A stretch of 48,231 bases of DNA from Planktomarina sp. (GCA_017856985.1 JAFMEA010000013.1:1-48231), one strand, 5' to 3'. Shown: positions 9,076 to 18,772, numbered from the stretch's first letter. A program made the numbers and translations. Notes: generated by a model not told the origin, from the letters alone.

Positions 9076-10335
9076 TTATTTGTATTTTCCAAAAACGATA
9101 CTAGCGTTAGTACCCCCAAATCCAAAAGAATTGGACAGAACTAAATTAATTTCACGTTTGACTTTTTTGTTAGGGGCTAGGTCAATCTTGCTCTGCACTG
9201 CTAGATTATCGAGATTGATCGTTGGTGGGGCAACTTGGTCACGAATAGACAAGATACTAAAGATAGCCTCAATTGCCCCAGCGGCCCCTAGCAAGTGACC
9301 AGTGGAAGATTTAGTAGAGGACATGGTAACATTTGATACGGAATTCCCCAACATTCGTTCGACTGCCGCAAGCTCAATCAAATCAGCCATAGTGGAAGTC
9401 CCATGAGCATTTATGTAATCAATGTCCGAGGGTTTAGCATTAGCATTCCGTAGAGCTGCGAGCATCGATCTCTCAGCTCCATCGCCAGTGTCAGCGGGTG
9501 CTGTAATATGAAAGGCATCACCAGACATGCCGTAACCGAGAACCTCTGCATAAATTTTAGCACCCCGAGCTTTAGCATGCTCAAGTTCTTCAAGAACTAC
9601 GACACCTGCCCCCTCGCCCATCACAAATCCGTCGCGGTCGGCGTCATAAGGCCTACTTGCCTGTGAGGGGTTTTCTTCGAATTTTGTAGAGAGGGCTTTG
9701 CATGCATTAAACCCTGCTATCCCAATTTCGCAGATGGAACTTTCAGTACCGCCAGCAACCATAACATCAGCATCGCCAAATATAATTAAGCGGGCAGCGT
9801 CGCCAATCGAGTGCGCACCCGTCGAGCAAGCTGTAACAACAGCGTGATTGGGGCCCTTAAAACCAAATTTGATACTGACTTGACCTGAAACTAGGTTAAT
9901 CAGTGCGCCCGGTATAAAAAAGGGTGATACTCGACGAGGACCTTTTTCTTTAATTAGTAGTGCGGTCTCAGCAATAGACTGCAAACCACCAATTCCGGAA
10001 CCAATCATGACCCCCGTACGTTCACGGTCTTCTTCATTGCTTGGCAACCAGCCACTATCCGATACGGCCTGCTGTGCAGCCGCAAGACCAAAGATGATAA
10101 AATCATCTACTTTCCGCTGCTCTTTTTTTTCTAAATATAGGTTTGCATCAAACGTACCGTTGGAACCATCTCCCACAGGCACTTCACAGGCATATTTTGT
10201 TACAACCTCTTTTGAATCAAATTTAGTGATAGGCCCAGCTCCAGACTGTCCCTCCAGTAAACGCTCCCAGGTGGCCTCAACTCCATCGGCAAGAGGTGAT
10301 ACCATTCCAAGTCCTGTAACTACGACGCGTCGCAT
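9076..10335 (-). CDS. fabF: 3-oxoacyl-[acyl-carrier-protein] synthase II
   Basis: Condenses malonyl-ACP with acyl-ACP in fatty acid elongation. I place the start at the ATG at 10335 (MRRVVVTG), which has a GGAGG five bases upstream; a GTG four codons earlier overlaps that ribosome binding site and is unlikely. This gives 419 residues. Catalytic residues are Cys170 in TACSTGAHS, the His in NAHGTSTMAD and the His in STGHLLGAAGA. The thiolase fold spans the whole protein. It lies downstream of acpP, separated by a strong terminator at 10432-10453, so fabF is probably expressed by readthrough or from its own promoter in the 141-bp gap. Confidence 0.97.
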   Translation of the reverse strand: MRRVVVTGLGMVSPLADGVEATWERLLEGQSGAGPITKFDSKEVVTKYACEVPVGDGSNGTFDANLYLEKKEQRKVDDFIIFGLAAAQQAVSDSGWLPSNEEDRERTGVMIGSGIGGLQSIAETALLIKEKGPRRVSPFFIPGALINLVSGQVSIKFGFKGPNHAVVTACSTGAHSIGDAARLIIFGDADVMVAGGTESSICEIGIAGFNACKALSTKFEENPSQASRPYDADRDGFVMGEGAGVVVLEELEHAKARGAKIYAEVLGYGMSGDAFHITAPADTGDGAERSMLAALRNANAKPSDIDYINAHGTSTMADLIELAAVERMLGNSVSNVTMSSTKSSTGHLLGAAGAIEAIFSILSIRDQVAPPTINLDNLAVQSKIDLAPNKKVKREINLVLSNSFGFGGTNASIVFGKYK

Positions 10336-10422
10336 TTTGGCCTCCACTTTTATTTTTTTTCAGTAAATATGAACTGAATAAACAAATAATACAGTCCTAG
10401 TATCAGAAAGTTTTGCAATTTA

Positions 10423-10453
10423 AAACGAAAACGGCATCCAAATAAGGATGCCG
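10423..10453 (-). terminator. Rho-independent terminator downstream of acpP
   Basis: CGGCATCC (10432-10439) and GGATGCCG (10446-10453) form an eight-base-pair GC-rich stem with a six-base loop. On the minus strand the stem is followed by GTTTTCGTTTT. It sits 24 bases after the acpP stop codon and before fabF. Confidence 0.85.
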
Positions 10454-10476
10454 CAACTAGAAATTTCTTGAGTTTT

Positions 10477-10710
10477 TTAAACCGCTTCAGAGATATGCTT
10501 CACTGCATCACCAAATGTTTGAATAGTCTCAGCAGCGTCGTCTGGTATCTCAATGCCAAACTCTTCTTCAAACGCCATTACCAGCTCAACCGTATCCAAG
10601 CTATCTGCGCCGAGGTCATCAATAAAGGAGGCATTTTCAACTACTTTATCCTCTTCAACACCAAGGTGTTCTACAACAATCTTTTTAACTCGATCAGCAA
10701 CGTCGCTCAT
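10477..10710 (-). CDS. acpP: Acyl carrier protein
   Basis: Carries the growing acyl chain on 4'-phosphopantetheine. The 77-residue acidic protein has the prosthetic-group motif [13 protein letters not shown], with the serine at position 37. The start at 10710 is preceded by AAGGA. A strong hairpin terminator follows the gene, which is usual for acpP because it must be made in much higher amounts than its neighbours. The 219-base gap before fabG contains several closely spaced inverted repeats, described separately. Confidence 0.98.
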   Translation of the reverse strand: MSDVADRVKKIVVEHLGVEEDKVVENASFIDDLGADSLDTVELVMAFEEEFGIEIPDDAAETIQTFGDAVKHISEAV

Positions 10711-10730
10711 ATCTAAGGTCCTTATTAATT

Positions 10731-10821
10731 CATGGGCAGTGGCCCGTGGTTCTCCGTTTTATTCAAACGGCATTTTGGTGCTTCAAACTTGAAGCGATGT
10801 AAGTCTCTTAAGTTTAGAGAC
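10731..10821 (-). promoter_or_regulatory. Cluster of four inverted repeats in the acpP leader
   Basis: Reading toward acpP on the minus strand: GTCTCT/AGAGAC (10803-10821, seven-base loop), GCTTCAA/TTGAAGC (10780-10795, a near-perfect 16-bp palindrome), CCGTTT/AAACGG (10754-10770, five-base loop) and a weaker GGGC/GCCC-centred repeat (10731-10748). The density is unusual for this window. They could be RNA hairpins in the acpP 5' leader, protein operators, or both. Confidence 0.5.
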
Positions 10822-10929
10822 CAATCTTCTTTGCACTAACTACAAAAATACTCATTGCGCCGCCTATAGCACAGGTTTCGCTAGGGGCAAATGTTTTGTC
10901 TTAGCTTACTAAAAATAAGCAAGAAGTAA

Positions 10930-11667
10930 CTACAGCATTGCCATCCCGCCATTTATATGGAGAGTTGTGCCGGTAGTGTATGCTGCTTCGTCACTCGAAA
11001 GGTATAGAGCAGCAGCTCCAATTTCGGTAGCTTTACCCATGCGACCAGTAGGAATCTGAGTTAGAATTCCTTTTTTTTGTTCATCAGTTAGCTTTTCAGT
11101 CATAGCTGTAGCAATAAATCCAGGCGCCAGGCAGTTGACGGTAATTCCGCGCGTAGCAACTTCATAGGCCAAGGATTTAGACATAGCCACTAGACCCGCT
11201 TTTGAGGCGGCATAATTGGCCTGCCCAGGATTACCCGTTGCACCAACAATTGAAGAAATATTGACTATTCTACCCCATCGCGCCTTCATCATGCCTCTTA
11301 ATACACCTTTGCATAGACGCATGGTACTGGTGAGGTTGATCGCTAACACAGATGCCCACTCATCGTCCGACATTCTCATTAGTAAATTATCACGGGTTAC
11401 GCCTGCGTTGTTAATCAAGATATCGACACTGCCCATGGCTTCGTTAGCTTGCTTTGGCAATGCTGTGACTTCATCCTCGTCAGATAGATCACACGGCAAC
11501 ACGTGCACTCGATCACCCAGTTCAGCCGAAAGAGCTTGCAAGGGAGCGACACGAGTTCCCGAAAGTGCAACAGTTGCACCTGCTCTATGCAAAGTACGCG
11601 CGATTTCACCGCCTATGCCACCTGACGCACCCGTAATTAATACCGTTTTTTTATCCAAACGAAACAT
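10930..11667 (-). CDS. fabG: 3-oxoacyl-[acyl-carrier-protein] reductase
   Basis: NADPH-dependent reduction of 3-oxoacyl-ACP in fatty acid synthesis. It is a 245-residue short-chain dehydrogenase with the TGASGGIGG dinucleotide loop (residues 12-20), NNAGVTRD (about 86-93), and the Ser...Tyr-x-x-x-Lys catalytic set in NISSIVG and YAASKAG. The C-terminal GGMAML is typical of FabG. The ATG at 11667 has an AGGAG ribosome binding site. It lies between fabD (93 bp upstream) and acpP, the standard fabD-fabG-acpP-fabF order, which makes FabG more likely than one of the many other SDR reductases. Confidence 0.97.
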   Translation of the reverse strand: MFRLDKKTVLITGASGGIGGEIARTLHRAGATVALSGTRVAPLQALSAELGDRVHVLPCDLSDEDEVTALPKQANEAMGSVDILINNAGVTRDNLLMRMSDDEWASVLAINLTSTMRLCKGVLRGMMKARWGRIVNISSIVGATGNPGQANYAASKAGLVAMSKSLAYEVATRGITVNCLAPGFIATAMTEKLTDEQKKGILTQIPTGRMGKATEIGAAALYLSSDEAAYTTGTTLHINGGMAML

Positions 11668-11760
11668 AAAACTCTCCTATTTTAAAAAATAATAGCAGGC
11701 AAGGCGCACTAACTCCATCACTTAGCTACAACAATAGCTCGATAACGTTTTGTTTAGAAA

Positions 11761-12690
11761 TTAAGCAATTATGGCTTTGCCGATATCCTCAGGCGATCCA
11801 ATAGTTTGGCAAGTCAAAGATCGGTCAATTCGTCTGATCATACCAGACAACGCCTTACCCGCGCCTATTTCCCAAATTTCAGTTACGCCTTCTGCGGCTA
11901 AGAATATAATTGACTCACGCCATCGAACAGAACCAGTCACTTGCTTTACAAGCAGTGACCTAATGGTTGATGGGTCGTTAACGGCGGACGCTTTCACATT
12001 AGAAATCAAAGGTAAGACTGGTATCGCAATTTCGACTTCTTCAAGTGCAACCTTCATCCTCACGGCTGCAGGTTCCATTAATTTACAATGAAACGGCGCG
12101 CTTACTGGCAGCAAAACCGCGCGTTTAGCACCAGCCTCTTTAGCCAAGACAAGTGCCCGTTCGACCGCGCCCTGATGCCCAGATACGACCACTTGCCCAG
12201 GATCATTATCATTAGCGGCCTGACAAACCTCGCCCTGAGACGCCACCTCAGCCACTGCTGTTACGGTTTTGAAATCCAACCCTAGGACTGCAGCCATTGC
12301 CCCAACTCCAACAGGTACGGCCTGCTGCATTGCAACACCACGAATACGCAACAGGCGGGCAGTATTTGCAATTGAGATTGCACCTGCTGCTGCTAATGCA
12401 GAATATTCTCCTAAAGAATGCCCAGCAACAAAAGAAGCTGTTTCTAACGCAACGCCCTCAGCTTTTAATGCATACAGAGCTGCAATCGAAGTTGCCATCA
12501 GCGCAGGCTGAGCATTTTCAGTCAAGGTTAACGTATTGATATCACCGTCCCATATGAGTTTAGAAAGATTTTGCCCTAAGGCATCATCAACCTCATCGAA
12601 TACCGCCTTAGCTGCAGGATAAGCCAAGGCCAAAGCCTTTCCCATACCAATTGATTGTGCACCTTGTCCCGGAAAAACAAATGCCCTCAT
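11761..12690 (-). CDS. fabD: Malonyl-CoA:ACP transacylase
   Basis: Loads malonyl groups onto ACP. It is a 309-residue acyltransferase with the N-terminal FPGQGAQ motif and the catalytic serine at position 92 in GHSLGEYSA. The second catalytic residue is the His in SAPFHCKLM. AAAGGA precedes the start at 12690. It is the first gene of the minus-strand fab run and is divergent from the rpsF ribosomal protein operon, so both promoters lie in the 307-bp gap 12691-12997. Confidence 0.97.
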   Translation of the reverse strand: MRAFVFPGQGAQSIGMGKALALAYPAAKAVFDEVDDALGQNLSKLIWDGDINTLTLTENAQPALMATSIAALYALKAEGVALETASFVAGHSLGEYSALAAAGAISIANTARLLRIRGVAMQQAVPVGVGAMAAVLGLDFKTVTAVAEVASQGEVCQAANDNDPGQVVVSGHQGAVERALVLAKEAGAKRAVLLPVSAPFHCKLMEPAAVRMKVALEEVEIAIPVLPLISNVKASAVNDPSTIRSLLVKQVTGSVRWRESIIFLAAEGVTEIWEIGAGKALSGMIRRIDRSLTCQTIGSPEDIGKAIIA

Positions 12691-12997
12691 TTTTATTCCT
12701 TTTTAAAACATTAGATTTGGTTTTACATATCTGGTGACCCTACTTGACGCAACGGCCGACCTGAATTCAGCAAGTATTTATATTTAGAAACTTCTGCTAA
12801 AGGTTGATATGTTTTAAAAAAACTGTGCCAAGCTCTACAACCATAAAATTCTAATTATGTTGCCAATTTCCTTGCACACAGACGCCACCTATGGCAAACG
12901 CAATTATCCGCAGTTCAAACACTTCCGTGCGGCCTCTCGTGATCAGACTGCGGTTTAATATCTGATCTTTGAAGCGCACCTAAAAATGGGAAATCAC
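12691..12997. other. Divergent fabD/rpsF intergenic region
   Basis: A 307-base non-coding stretch. The rpsF-proximal third holds a structured leader (12908-12953, listed separately). The fabD-proximal part is AT-rich and should carry the fabD promoter, but I see no hexamer pair convincing enough to call. No small ORF with a ribosome binding site is evident. Confidence 0.6.
12908..12953 (+). promoter_or_regulatory. Candidate S6:S18-binding rpsF leader RNA
   Basis: CCGCAGT (12908-12914) pairs perfectly with ACTGCGG (12947-12953). The enclosed segment contains CACTTCCGTG (12920-12929), a small hairpin exposing a CCG, then further pairable bases. It ends 44 bases before the rpsF start. Known rpsF leaders in many bacteria form a structure with a conserved CCG that is bound by the S6:S18 complex for autoregulation. 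The match to that motif is by position and general features and was not checked with a covariance model. Confidence 0.6.
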
Positions 12998-13372
12998 ATG
13001 TCATTTTATGAGCATGTCTTTATTATGCGTCAGGACCTGTCAAATACACAGGCGGAAGCATTAATTGAAGAATTTTCCGGTATTCTAAGCGAAAACGGCG
13101 GCTCCGTCGTTGAGCATGAATATTGGGGCGTCAAAACCATGGCGTATAAAGTTAACAAAAACCGTAAAGGTCACTATGCCTTTCTAAAAACAGATGCCCC
13201 CTCAGACGCTGTCAAGGAGATGGAACGCCTGATGGGCTTGCATGAAGACGTCATGCGCTTGTTAACTATTCGCGTAGATGGCCATGAAGAAGGTCCATCT
13301 GTTCAAATGCAAAAACGTGAAGATCGTAGTGATCGTGGCGAACGTGGCGAACGCCGCGAACGTCGAACATAA
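12998..13372 (+). CDS. rpsF: Small ribosomal subunit protein S6
   Basis: Binds 16S rRNA in the platform together with S18. I choose the ATG at 12998 (MSFYEHVFIMRQD), which aligns with the conserved S6 start and has GGGA eight bases upstream; an in-frame ATG at 12986 would add only four unconserved residues. This gives 124 residues. The S6 fold covers about 1-100 (MRQD, HEYWGVKTMAYKV, the conserved lysine-rich turn). The last 20 or so residues are a low-complexity Arg/Asp/Gly/Glu tail with a repeated DRGERGER pattern. It is followed by rpsR after 13 bases. Confidence 0.97.
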   Translation: MSFYEHVFIMRQDLSNTQAEALIEEFSGILSENGGSVVEHEYWGVKTMAYKVNKNRKGHYAFLKTDAPSDAVKEMERLMGLHEDVMRLLTIRVDGHEEGPSVQMQKREDRSDRGERGERRERRT

Positions 13373-13385
13373 GGAGCGCTAAGTC

Positions 13386-13613
13386 ATGGGAACAAAACCA
13401 TTTTTTCGCCGTAGAAAGGTATGTCCTTTTTCCGGTGATAACGCACCAAAAATTGATTATAAAGATACACGTCTACTCCAGCGTTATATATCAGAGCGTG
13501 GAAAGATTGTACCATCGCGTATCACTGCCGTATCTGCAAAAAAACAACGTGAGTTAGCCCGCGCTATTAAACGCGCACGCTTTCTAGCTTTGCTACCATA
13601 CGCCGTAAAATAG
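13386..13613 (+). CDS. rpsR: Small ribosomal subunit protein S18
   Basis: The 75-residue basic protein is full length. It shows the S18 core [28 protein letters not shown] and [24 protein letters not shown]18 forms a heterodimer with S6 on the platform of the 30S subunit. It lies between rpsF and rplI with gaps of 13 and 12 bases, so the three are one operon. The start at 13386 follows a GGAG in the intergenic spacer. Confidence 0.98.
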   Translation: MGTKPFFRRRKVCPFSGDNAPKIDYKDTRLLQRYISERGKIVPSRITAVSAKKQRELARAIKRARFLALLPYAVK

Positions 13614-13625
13614 GGGGAAATTGAA

Positions 13626-14264
13626 ATGCAAATTATCCTGATGGAAAGAGTAGCTAAATTGGGCCAAATGGGCGATGTAGTTAATGTAAAACAGGGGTAC
13701 GCTCGTAATTTTTTAATCCCATCTGGCAAAGCTTTGAGAGCTTCAGAAGCCAACATCTCTGGGTTCGAGGCACAAAAAACACAATTAGAAGCGCAAAATT
13801 TAGAAAGTAAAGCTGAAGCAGAGGCTTTGGCAGCAAAATTGAACGGGCAACAATTTGTTGTGATCCGTTCAGCATCCGACGCAGGGTCTCTCTATGGGTC
13901 TGTTACCACACGAGATGGAGCTGACGCGGCTGGAGAGGCAGGTTTCAGTGTTGACAAAAAACAGGTAATACTTGAGGCCCCGATTAAAGACTTAGGGATA
14001 CATTCTCTTTCAGTACGCTTACATCCTGAAGTTGAAGTAAAAATTGAACTCAACGTTGCTCGCTCAACAGAAGAGGCAGAACTTCAGGCCGCGGGCAAAT
14101 CTATTCAAGATGTAGCGGCTGAAGAAGAGGCTGTGGCGGAGTTCGAAATCCAAGAGCTGTTCGATGACATTGGCTCTGCGGGGTTAGACGACTTTGGCAA
14201 TGACGATCAGGATGATAAGCCTGTTGTTAATAAGGACGAAGACACAGATAATACCACTGAATAA
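13626..14264 (+). CDS. rplI: Large ribosomal subunit protein L9, with acidic C-terminal extension
   Basis: Binds 23S rRNA near the L1 stalk. The N-terminal domain (1-50: [30 protein letters not shown] region), the long connecting helix and the C-terminal RNA-binding domain end at about residue 150. A further 60 residues rich in Glu and Asp follow, giving 212 in total against about 150 in E. coli. Longer L9 proteins are known in Rhodobacterales. A GGGGG motif precedes the start at 13626. The operon ends here with a strong bidirectional terminator. Confidence 0.97.
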   Translation: MQIILMERVAKLGQMGDVVNVKQGYARNFLIPSGKALRASEANISGFEAQKTQLEAQNLESKAEAEALAAKLNGQQFVVIRSASDAGSLYGSVTTRDGADAAGEAGFSVDKKQVILEAPIKDLGIHSLSVRLHPEVEVKIELNVARSTEEAELQAAGKSIQDVAAEEEAVAEFEIQELFDDIGSAGLDDFGNDDQDDKPVVNKDEDTDNTTE

Positions 14265-14279
14265 AAACCCTTTAACATT

Positions 14280-14312
14280 AAAAGCGCCACATCTTTAATA
14301 GGTGGCGCTTTT
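14280..14312. terminator. Bidirectional terminator between rplI and tig
   Basis: AAAAGCGCCAC (14280-14290) and GTGGCGCTTTT (14302-14312) pair over 11 bases with an 11-base loop. The stem carries A and T runs on both sides, so it can serve both the plus-strand ribosomal operon and the minus-strand tig gene that converge here. Confidence 0.9.
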
Positions 14313-14318
14313 AAACGC

Positions 14319-15713
14319 TTAAGATTTAGCTTTGGGTTTAGATTTTGGCTTCGCTTTGGATTTAGCTTTAGGCAATTGAACAACCTCCTCGTCCAGAGCC
14401 TCCACATACTTTTGTAAATCCTGCTTTGACGTAGGTTTTTCGGTAACTACTGCCAGCTCTAAAATATAATCTACTACTTTGTCTTCAAACAATGGAGCCC
14501 GCATTTGCTGCTGCATTTGTTGGTTTTGCTGAACAAACTCAAAAAATTCTCGCTCTTTTCCAGGGTACTGACGAGCCTGGTTCATTATTGCTTGCGTCAT
14601 CTCTGAATCTGTAACCTGAATTTCAGCCTTTTGGCCCACCTCAGCCAATAGTAGGCCAAGACGAACTCTTCGCACAGCTAGATTGTTATGTTCTTCCGTA
14701 GGATTAATATCAGGGTGATCATGGCCCTCTACTTCAGGGTTTTCGTCATGCCATAGTTGGTGCGCAATTTGTCCAGCTTCAGCCTCCACCAAGGAAGGAG
14801 GCAACTCGAACTTCGCCAACTTGTCCAGACTGTCGAGTAAATCTCTTTTAATGACAGCGCGGGAAGCTCCAGTGTATTCGGTTTCCAAACGCTCAGTAAC
14901 TTGCGTCCGCAATCCTTTTAGGTCTTCAGCACCAAACTTCTTCGCAAGATCATCAGAAATTGACATAGCTTTCGGTGATTTTATACCTTTAACTTTGCAT
15001 TCAAATACCGCATCTTTACCTGCCAAATTTTCAGAACCATAGTCATTTGGAAACTTAACGTTTACCACAATTTCTTGGTCTACCTTGGTATCTAATAATT
15101 GTTTTTCAAAACCTGGAATAAAAGAATTTGATCCCAGAACCAAAGGGTAATCTTCTGCCGTTCCACCCTCAAAAGCTTCGCCATCCACTTTTCCTAAAAA
15201 GTCTATTGTGATTTGATCGCCATCTTTTGCCTTTGAGCCTTTTTTACGATCCTCAAAATCTTGAGCGGTTTCGGCTAAATTAGAAAGAGCCTCATCAACA
15301 GATTTTTTGTCAGCTTTTACCGTCATTTTATTTAATTTTATGGACTTAAAATTTAATTCTGGAATCTTAGGAAGAGCCTCATAGGACATTTCGACATTTA
15401 CGTCATCCCCCTCTTTCCAGTCCTCATTAGTCATTTTAACTGCTGGCTCCATTGCTGGACGTTCACCACTGTCTTCAAGGTGTTTCGACATTGCGCCATC
15501 AATGCTTTCCTGCATTGCTTCGCCCATCATGCGCTGTCCATACTGCTTTTTCAGAAGCGCCAGAGGCACTTTACCTTTACGAAAACCCTTCATCTCAATT
15601 GTAGGCTGAGATTCTATCAATTTTTCATCAACTTTCGCAGATAACTCAGCCGCAGTTACAACAATATTATATCCACGTTTTAAACCTTCGTTAAGGGTCT
15701 CTGTAACCTGCAT
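14319..15713 (-). CDS. tig: Trigger factor (ribosome-associated chaperone and PPIase)
   Basis: Binds L23 at the ribosome exit tunnel and shields nascent chains. The start is the ATG at 15713 ([16 protein letters not shown]), with AAGGA six bases upstream; the frame stays open further upstream only because it runs through a tRNA gene. This gives 464 residues. It has an N-terminal ribosome-binding domain with the signature GFRKGKVP (about 43-50), a FKBP-like PPIase domain (about 150-235: [23 protein letters not shown] region) and a helical C-terminal domain. It ends with a repetitive Lys/Pro/Ser/Ala tail, [15 protein letters not shown]. The bidirectional terminator follows within 10 bases. Confidence 0.97.
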   Translation of the reverse strand: MQVTETLNEGLKRGYNIVVTAAELSAKVDEKLIESQPTIEMKGFRKGKVPLALLKKQYGQRMMGEAMQESIDGAMSKHLEDSGERPAMEPAVKMTNEDWKEGDDVNVEMSYEALPKIPELNFKSIKLNKMTVKADKKSVDEALSNLAETAQDFEDRKKGSKAKDGDQITIDFLGKVDGEAFEGGTAEDYPLVLGSNSFIPGFEKQLLDTKVDQEIVVNVKFPNDYGSENLAGKDAVFECKVKGIKSPKAMSISDDLAKKFGAEDLKGLRTQVTERLETEYTGASRAVIKRDLLDSLDKLAKFELPPSLVEAEAGQIAHQLWHDENPEVEGHDHPDINPTEEHNNLAVRRVRLGLLLAEVGQKAEIQVTDSEMTQAIMNQARQYPGKEREFFEFVQQNQQMQQQMRAPLFEDKVVDYILELAVVTEKPTSKQDLQKYVEALDEEVVQLPKAKSKAKPKSKPKAKS

Positions 15714-15734
15714 TTCCATTCCTTTTTCAAATAT

Positions 15735-15819
15735 TGGTGCGGGTAGAGGGACTTGAACCCCCACGCCTTGCGGCGCCAGAACCTAAATCTGGTGCGTCTA
15801 CCAATTTCGCCATACCCGC
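15735..15819 (-). tRNA. tRNA-Leu (anticodon UAG)
   Basis: On the minus strand the acceptor arms GCGGGTA (15819-15813) and TACCCGC (15745-15739) pair. The D loop has TTGGTAGACGC, the anticodon stem-loop is CCAGA-TTTAGGT-TCTGG with anticodon TAG, there is a long variable arm as in class II tRNAs, and the T loop is GTTCAAG. The discriminator A is at 15738 and the CCA end is encoded at 15737-15735. It lies 21 bases upstream of tig on the same strand and is probably cotranscribed and processed. Confidence 0.97.
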
Positions 15820-16494
<675 letters not shown>

Positions 16495-16518
16495 AAATGA
16501 TTTCGAAGGAGGAAATCT

Positions 16519-17922
16519 ATGAGTAAAACTCTTTTATCAAAGATCACCGAGGAAAGTATTGAATACGTTGACATCCGTTTCACGGATCCAAGAGGAAAGC
16601 TACAGCACGTGACAGTTTGTGCAGATCAAGTAGATGAAGACTTTCTAGATGAAGGTTTCATGTTCGATGGTTCATCTATAGCTGGATGGAAATCAATTGA
16701 AGAGTCTGACATGAAGTTGATGCCCGACACCGATAGTGCTTACATTGATCCATTTTATGCAGAAAAGACATTATGTATTCATTGTACAGTGGTGGAGCCA
16801 GATACTGGAGAAAGTTATGCTAGAGACCCACGAGGCTGTGCCCTCCGCGCTGAGGCGTATTTAAAGTCCTCAGGGATTGGCGATGTTGCTTACATGGGTC
16901 CAGAAGCTGAATTTTTCCTTTTTGATGACGTAAGGTTTGAAAACAAAATTAATAAAGTTTCGTATGAAGTTGATGCGGTAGATGCCTCTTGGAATACCGA
17001 CAGTGACTACGAAATTGGAAATATGGGTCACAGGCCCGGGGTAAAAGGCGGCTATTTTCCTGTAAACCCGATTGATGACGCCCAAGATATACGTAGCGAA
17101 ATGCTCTCAACTATGAAGCGTATGGGCATGAAAGTTGACAAACATCACCATGAGGTCGCTAGTTGTCAGCATGAGCTGGGTCTAATTTTTGGGCCACTCA
17201 CTCATCAAGCTGACGAACTGCAGAAGTATAAGTATGTAATCCACAACGTAGCTCACGCTTATGGAAAAACAGCAACCTTCATGCCAAAGCCAATTGCAGG
17301 CGATAACGGCACAGGCATGCATGTTAATATGTCAATATGGAAAGATGGGAAACCAATTTTTGCTGGAGATAAATATGCAGATTTGTCCAACGAAGCACTT
17401 TATTTCATTGGTGGCATTCTAAAACATGCAAAAGCACTGAATGCCTTCACCAATCCAGCTACAAATAGTTACAAACGATTAATTCCAGGTTTTGAAGCTC
17501 CAGTCTTACGGGCCTATTCAGCACGCAACAGATCAGGCTGTGTTCGAATTCCATGGGCCGAATCTCCGAAAGCCAAGCGAGTTGAGGCAAGGTTTCCTGA
17601 CCCAGCCGCAAATCCTTATCTATGCTTTGCCGCCTTATTGATGGCAGGTCTGGATGGTATTAAAAATAAAACTCATCCTGGAGAGGCCTCTGATAAAGAT
17701 CTATACGATCTACCACCAGAAGAATTAGCTGACATACCAACAGTGTGTGGCTCCCTTCGTGAAGCATTGGACGAACTCAAAGCTGATATGGGCTTTCTGA
17801 CCGAAGGTGGTGTGTTCACAGAAGATCAAATCGCCGGTTATATCGACTTGAAGATGGAGGAAGTGCTGCATTACGAGCACACGCCCCACCCAGTAGAGTT
17901 TGGCATGTATTACAGCTGCTAA
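16519..17922 (+). CDS. glnA: Glutamine synthetase, type I
   Basis: ATP-dependent amidation of glutamate, the main ammonium assimilation step. The 467-residue length and the motifs FDGSSIAGW (about 50-57), [21 protein letters not shown] and NRSGCVRIP are those of the dodecameric GSI-beta type. The adenylylation site is Tyr396 in [11 protein letters not shown], so activity is likely controlled by GlnE downstream of PII. GGAGG precedes the start. The gene ends in a strong Rho-independent terminator. Confidence 0.98.
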   Translation: MSKTLLSKITEESIEYVDIRFTDPRGKLQHVTVCADQVDEDFLDEGFMFDGSSIAGWKSIEESDMKLMPDTDSAYIDPFYAEKTLCIHCTVVEPDTGESYARDPRGCALRAEAYLKSSGIGDVAYMGPEAEFFLFDDVRFENKINKVSYEVDAVDASWNTDSDYEIGNMGHRPGVKGGYFPVNPIDDAQDIRSEMLSTMKRMGMKVDKHHHEVASCQHELGLIFGPLTHQADELQKYKYVIHNVAHAYGKTATFMPKPIAGDNGTGMHVNMSIWKDGKPIFAGDKYADLSNEALYFIGGILKHAKALNAFTNPATNSYKRLIPGFEAPVLRAYSARNRSGCVRIPWAESPKAKRVEARFPDPAANPYLCFAALLMAGLDGIKNKTHPGEASDKDLYDLPPEELADIPTVCGSLREALDELKADMGFLTEGGVFTEDQIAGYIDLKMEEVLHYEHTPHPVEFGMYYSC

Positions 17923-17937
17923 ATATTCATGTATTTT

Positions 17938-17968
17938 AAAAGGCGTCCACAAATGGGGCGCCTTTTTT
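17938..17968 (+). terminator. Rho-independent terminator of glnBA
   Basis: AAAAGGCGTCC (17938-17948) pairs with the complement ending at 17966 (ten pairs and one T-G wobble) around a seven-base loop, followed by a run of T. It lies 16 bases after the glnA stop. Confidence 0.88.
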
Positions 17969-18022
17969 GTCTTAAAATATAACTTTTTAAGTTTACTGAG
18001 TGGTTTTTTATTGTGTCTAATT

Positions 18023-18772
18023 TTATCTCAAAATCTTAGATTTATTTTTTATAATATAGGTATGAATCGAAAATAGAACCGAACCAGTTTTTGGCATCCG
18101 GACTAGGGATTGATGCTCAGTTCGAGTATAATCACCACTACCATAATCTTGATCTACCCTTCGTGCGTCCGCCTCTTTCCTCGGCTGATAAAGATCAGGG
18201 CGGATATATTGTAATAGGTTAAAACGCCATACTGGACGACCACTTTGTATACCATCAAATAGCCGCTGAACTCGTTTTGCAATATTTTCATCATACTCAA
18301 CGACTGGCCCATGCACTGCACTTAGAGGACGACCCACTTTTTCAGACAGTGTCCAACTGGCCGGAAAACACAACACTCCAGCTGTTAAGACATGTTCGCC
18401 GTCAGCGCTCTTTTCGTGTAAGCAAAGGTCTTCTTGAACTAATCGGGCCGCAGTTAATAGGGGATCACCCTCAAGTTTTACTATTACTCCATCAGGACGA
18501 ATAACATCGGTGTTACTGATTTTGTAATTAGGACGACCGCGTAACAATTGCAGAATTTGATCCAAAACTTCATTCTTTGCATCAAAAGAAGCCCCAGAAT
18601 CACAAAATACCTTTTCCGGAATCTCAGAAATCAAACGATCACGCTCTGCCATTTGACCTGCAAAGGCTTCATCCTCTGTTATCCAACCATCTGGTGCTAG
18701 TGGCGCTATCCCAGGCAAAGCTTGTTTAACCGAAACGTCATACGGAATGTAATCCTGTAAGATTTCGACCAT
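18023..18772 (-). CDS. DUF3445 protein, haem-dependent oxidative N-demethylase family
   Basis: The 249-residue protein from the ATG at 18772 (a TTG six codons earlier is less likely) matches the DUF3445 pattern of Rhodobacterales: EDEAFAGQMAERDRL near the N-terminus, LVQEDLCLHEK, VLCFPASWTLSEKVGRPL and the C-terminal RTEHQSLVRMPKTGSVLFSIHTY. Characterised members bind haem and oxidatively demethylate N-methyl amines; a DUF3445 subunit is part of dimethylamine monooxygenase (Dmm) in marine Roseobacters. No other Dmm subunit gene lies nearby, so the partner reductase is unlinked or this member acts on another substrate. It is divergent from dddP with a 98-base gap, suggesting shared control. 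Confidence 0.85.
   Translation of the reverse strand: MVEILQDYIPYDVSVKQALPGIAPLAPDGWITEDEAFAGQMAERDRLISEIPEKVFCDSGASFDAKNEVLDQILQLLRGRPNYKISNTDVIRPDGVIVKLEGDPLLTAARLVQEDLCLHEKSADGEHVLTAGVLCFPASWTLSEKVGRPLSAVHGPVVEYDENIAKRVQRLFDGIQSGRPVWRFNLLQYIRPDLYQPRKEADARRVDQDYGSGDYTRTEHQSLVRMPKTGSVLFSIHTYIIKNKSKILR

Noticed and set aside
10336-10347. GTG start for FabF four codons upstream
   Set aside because: It would overlap the GGAGG that serves the ATG at 10335, and FabF proteins begin MRRVVVTG.
15714-15764. N-terminal extension of trigger factor in the same frame
   Set aside because: The extra codons run into the tRNA-Leu gene and lie before a good ribosome binding site; MQVTE at 15713 is the conserved start.
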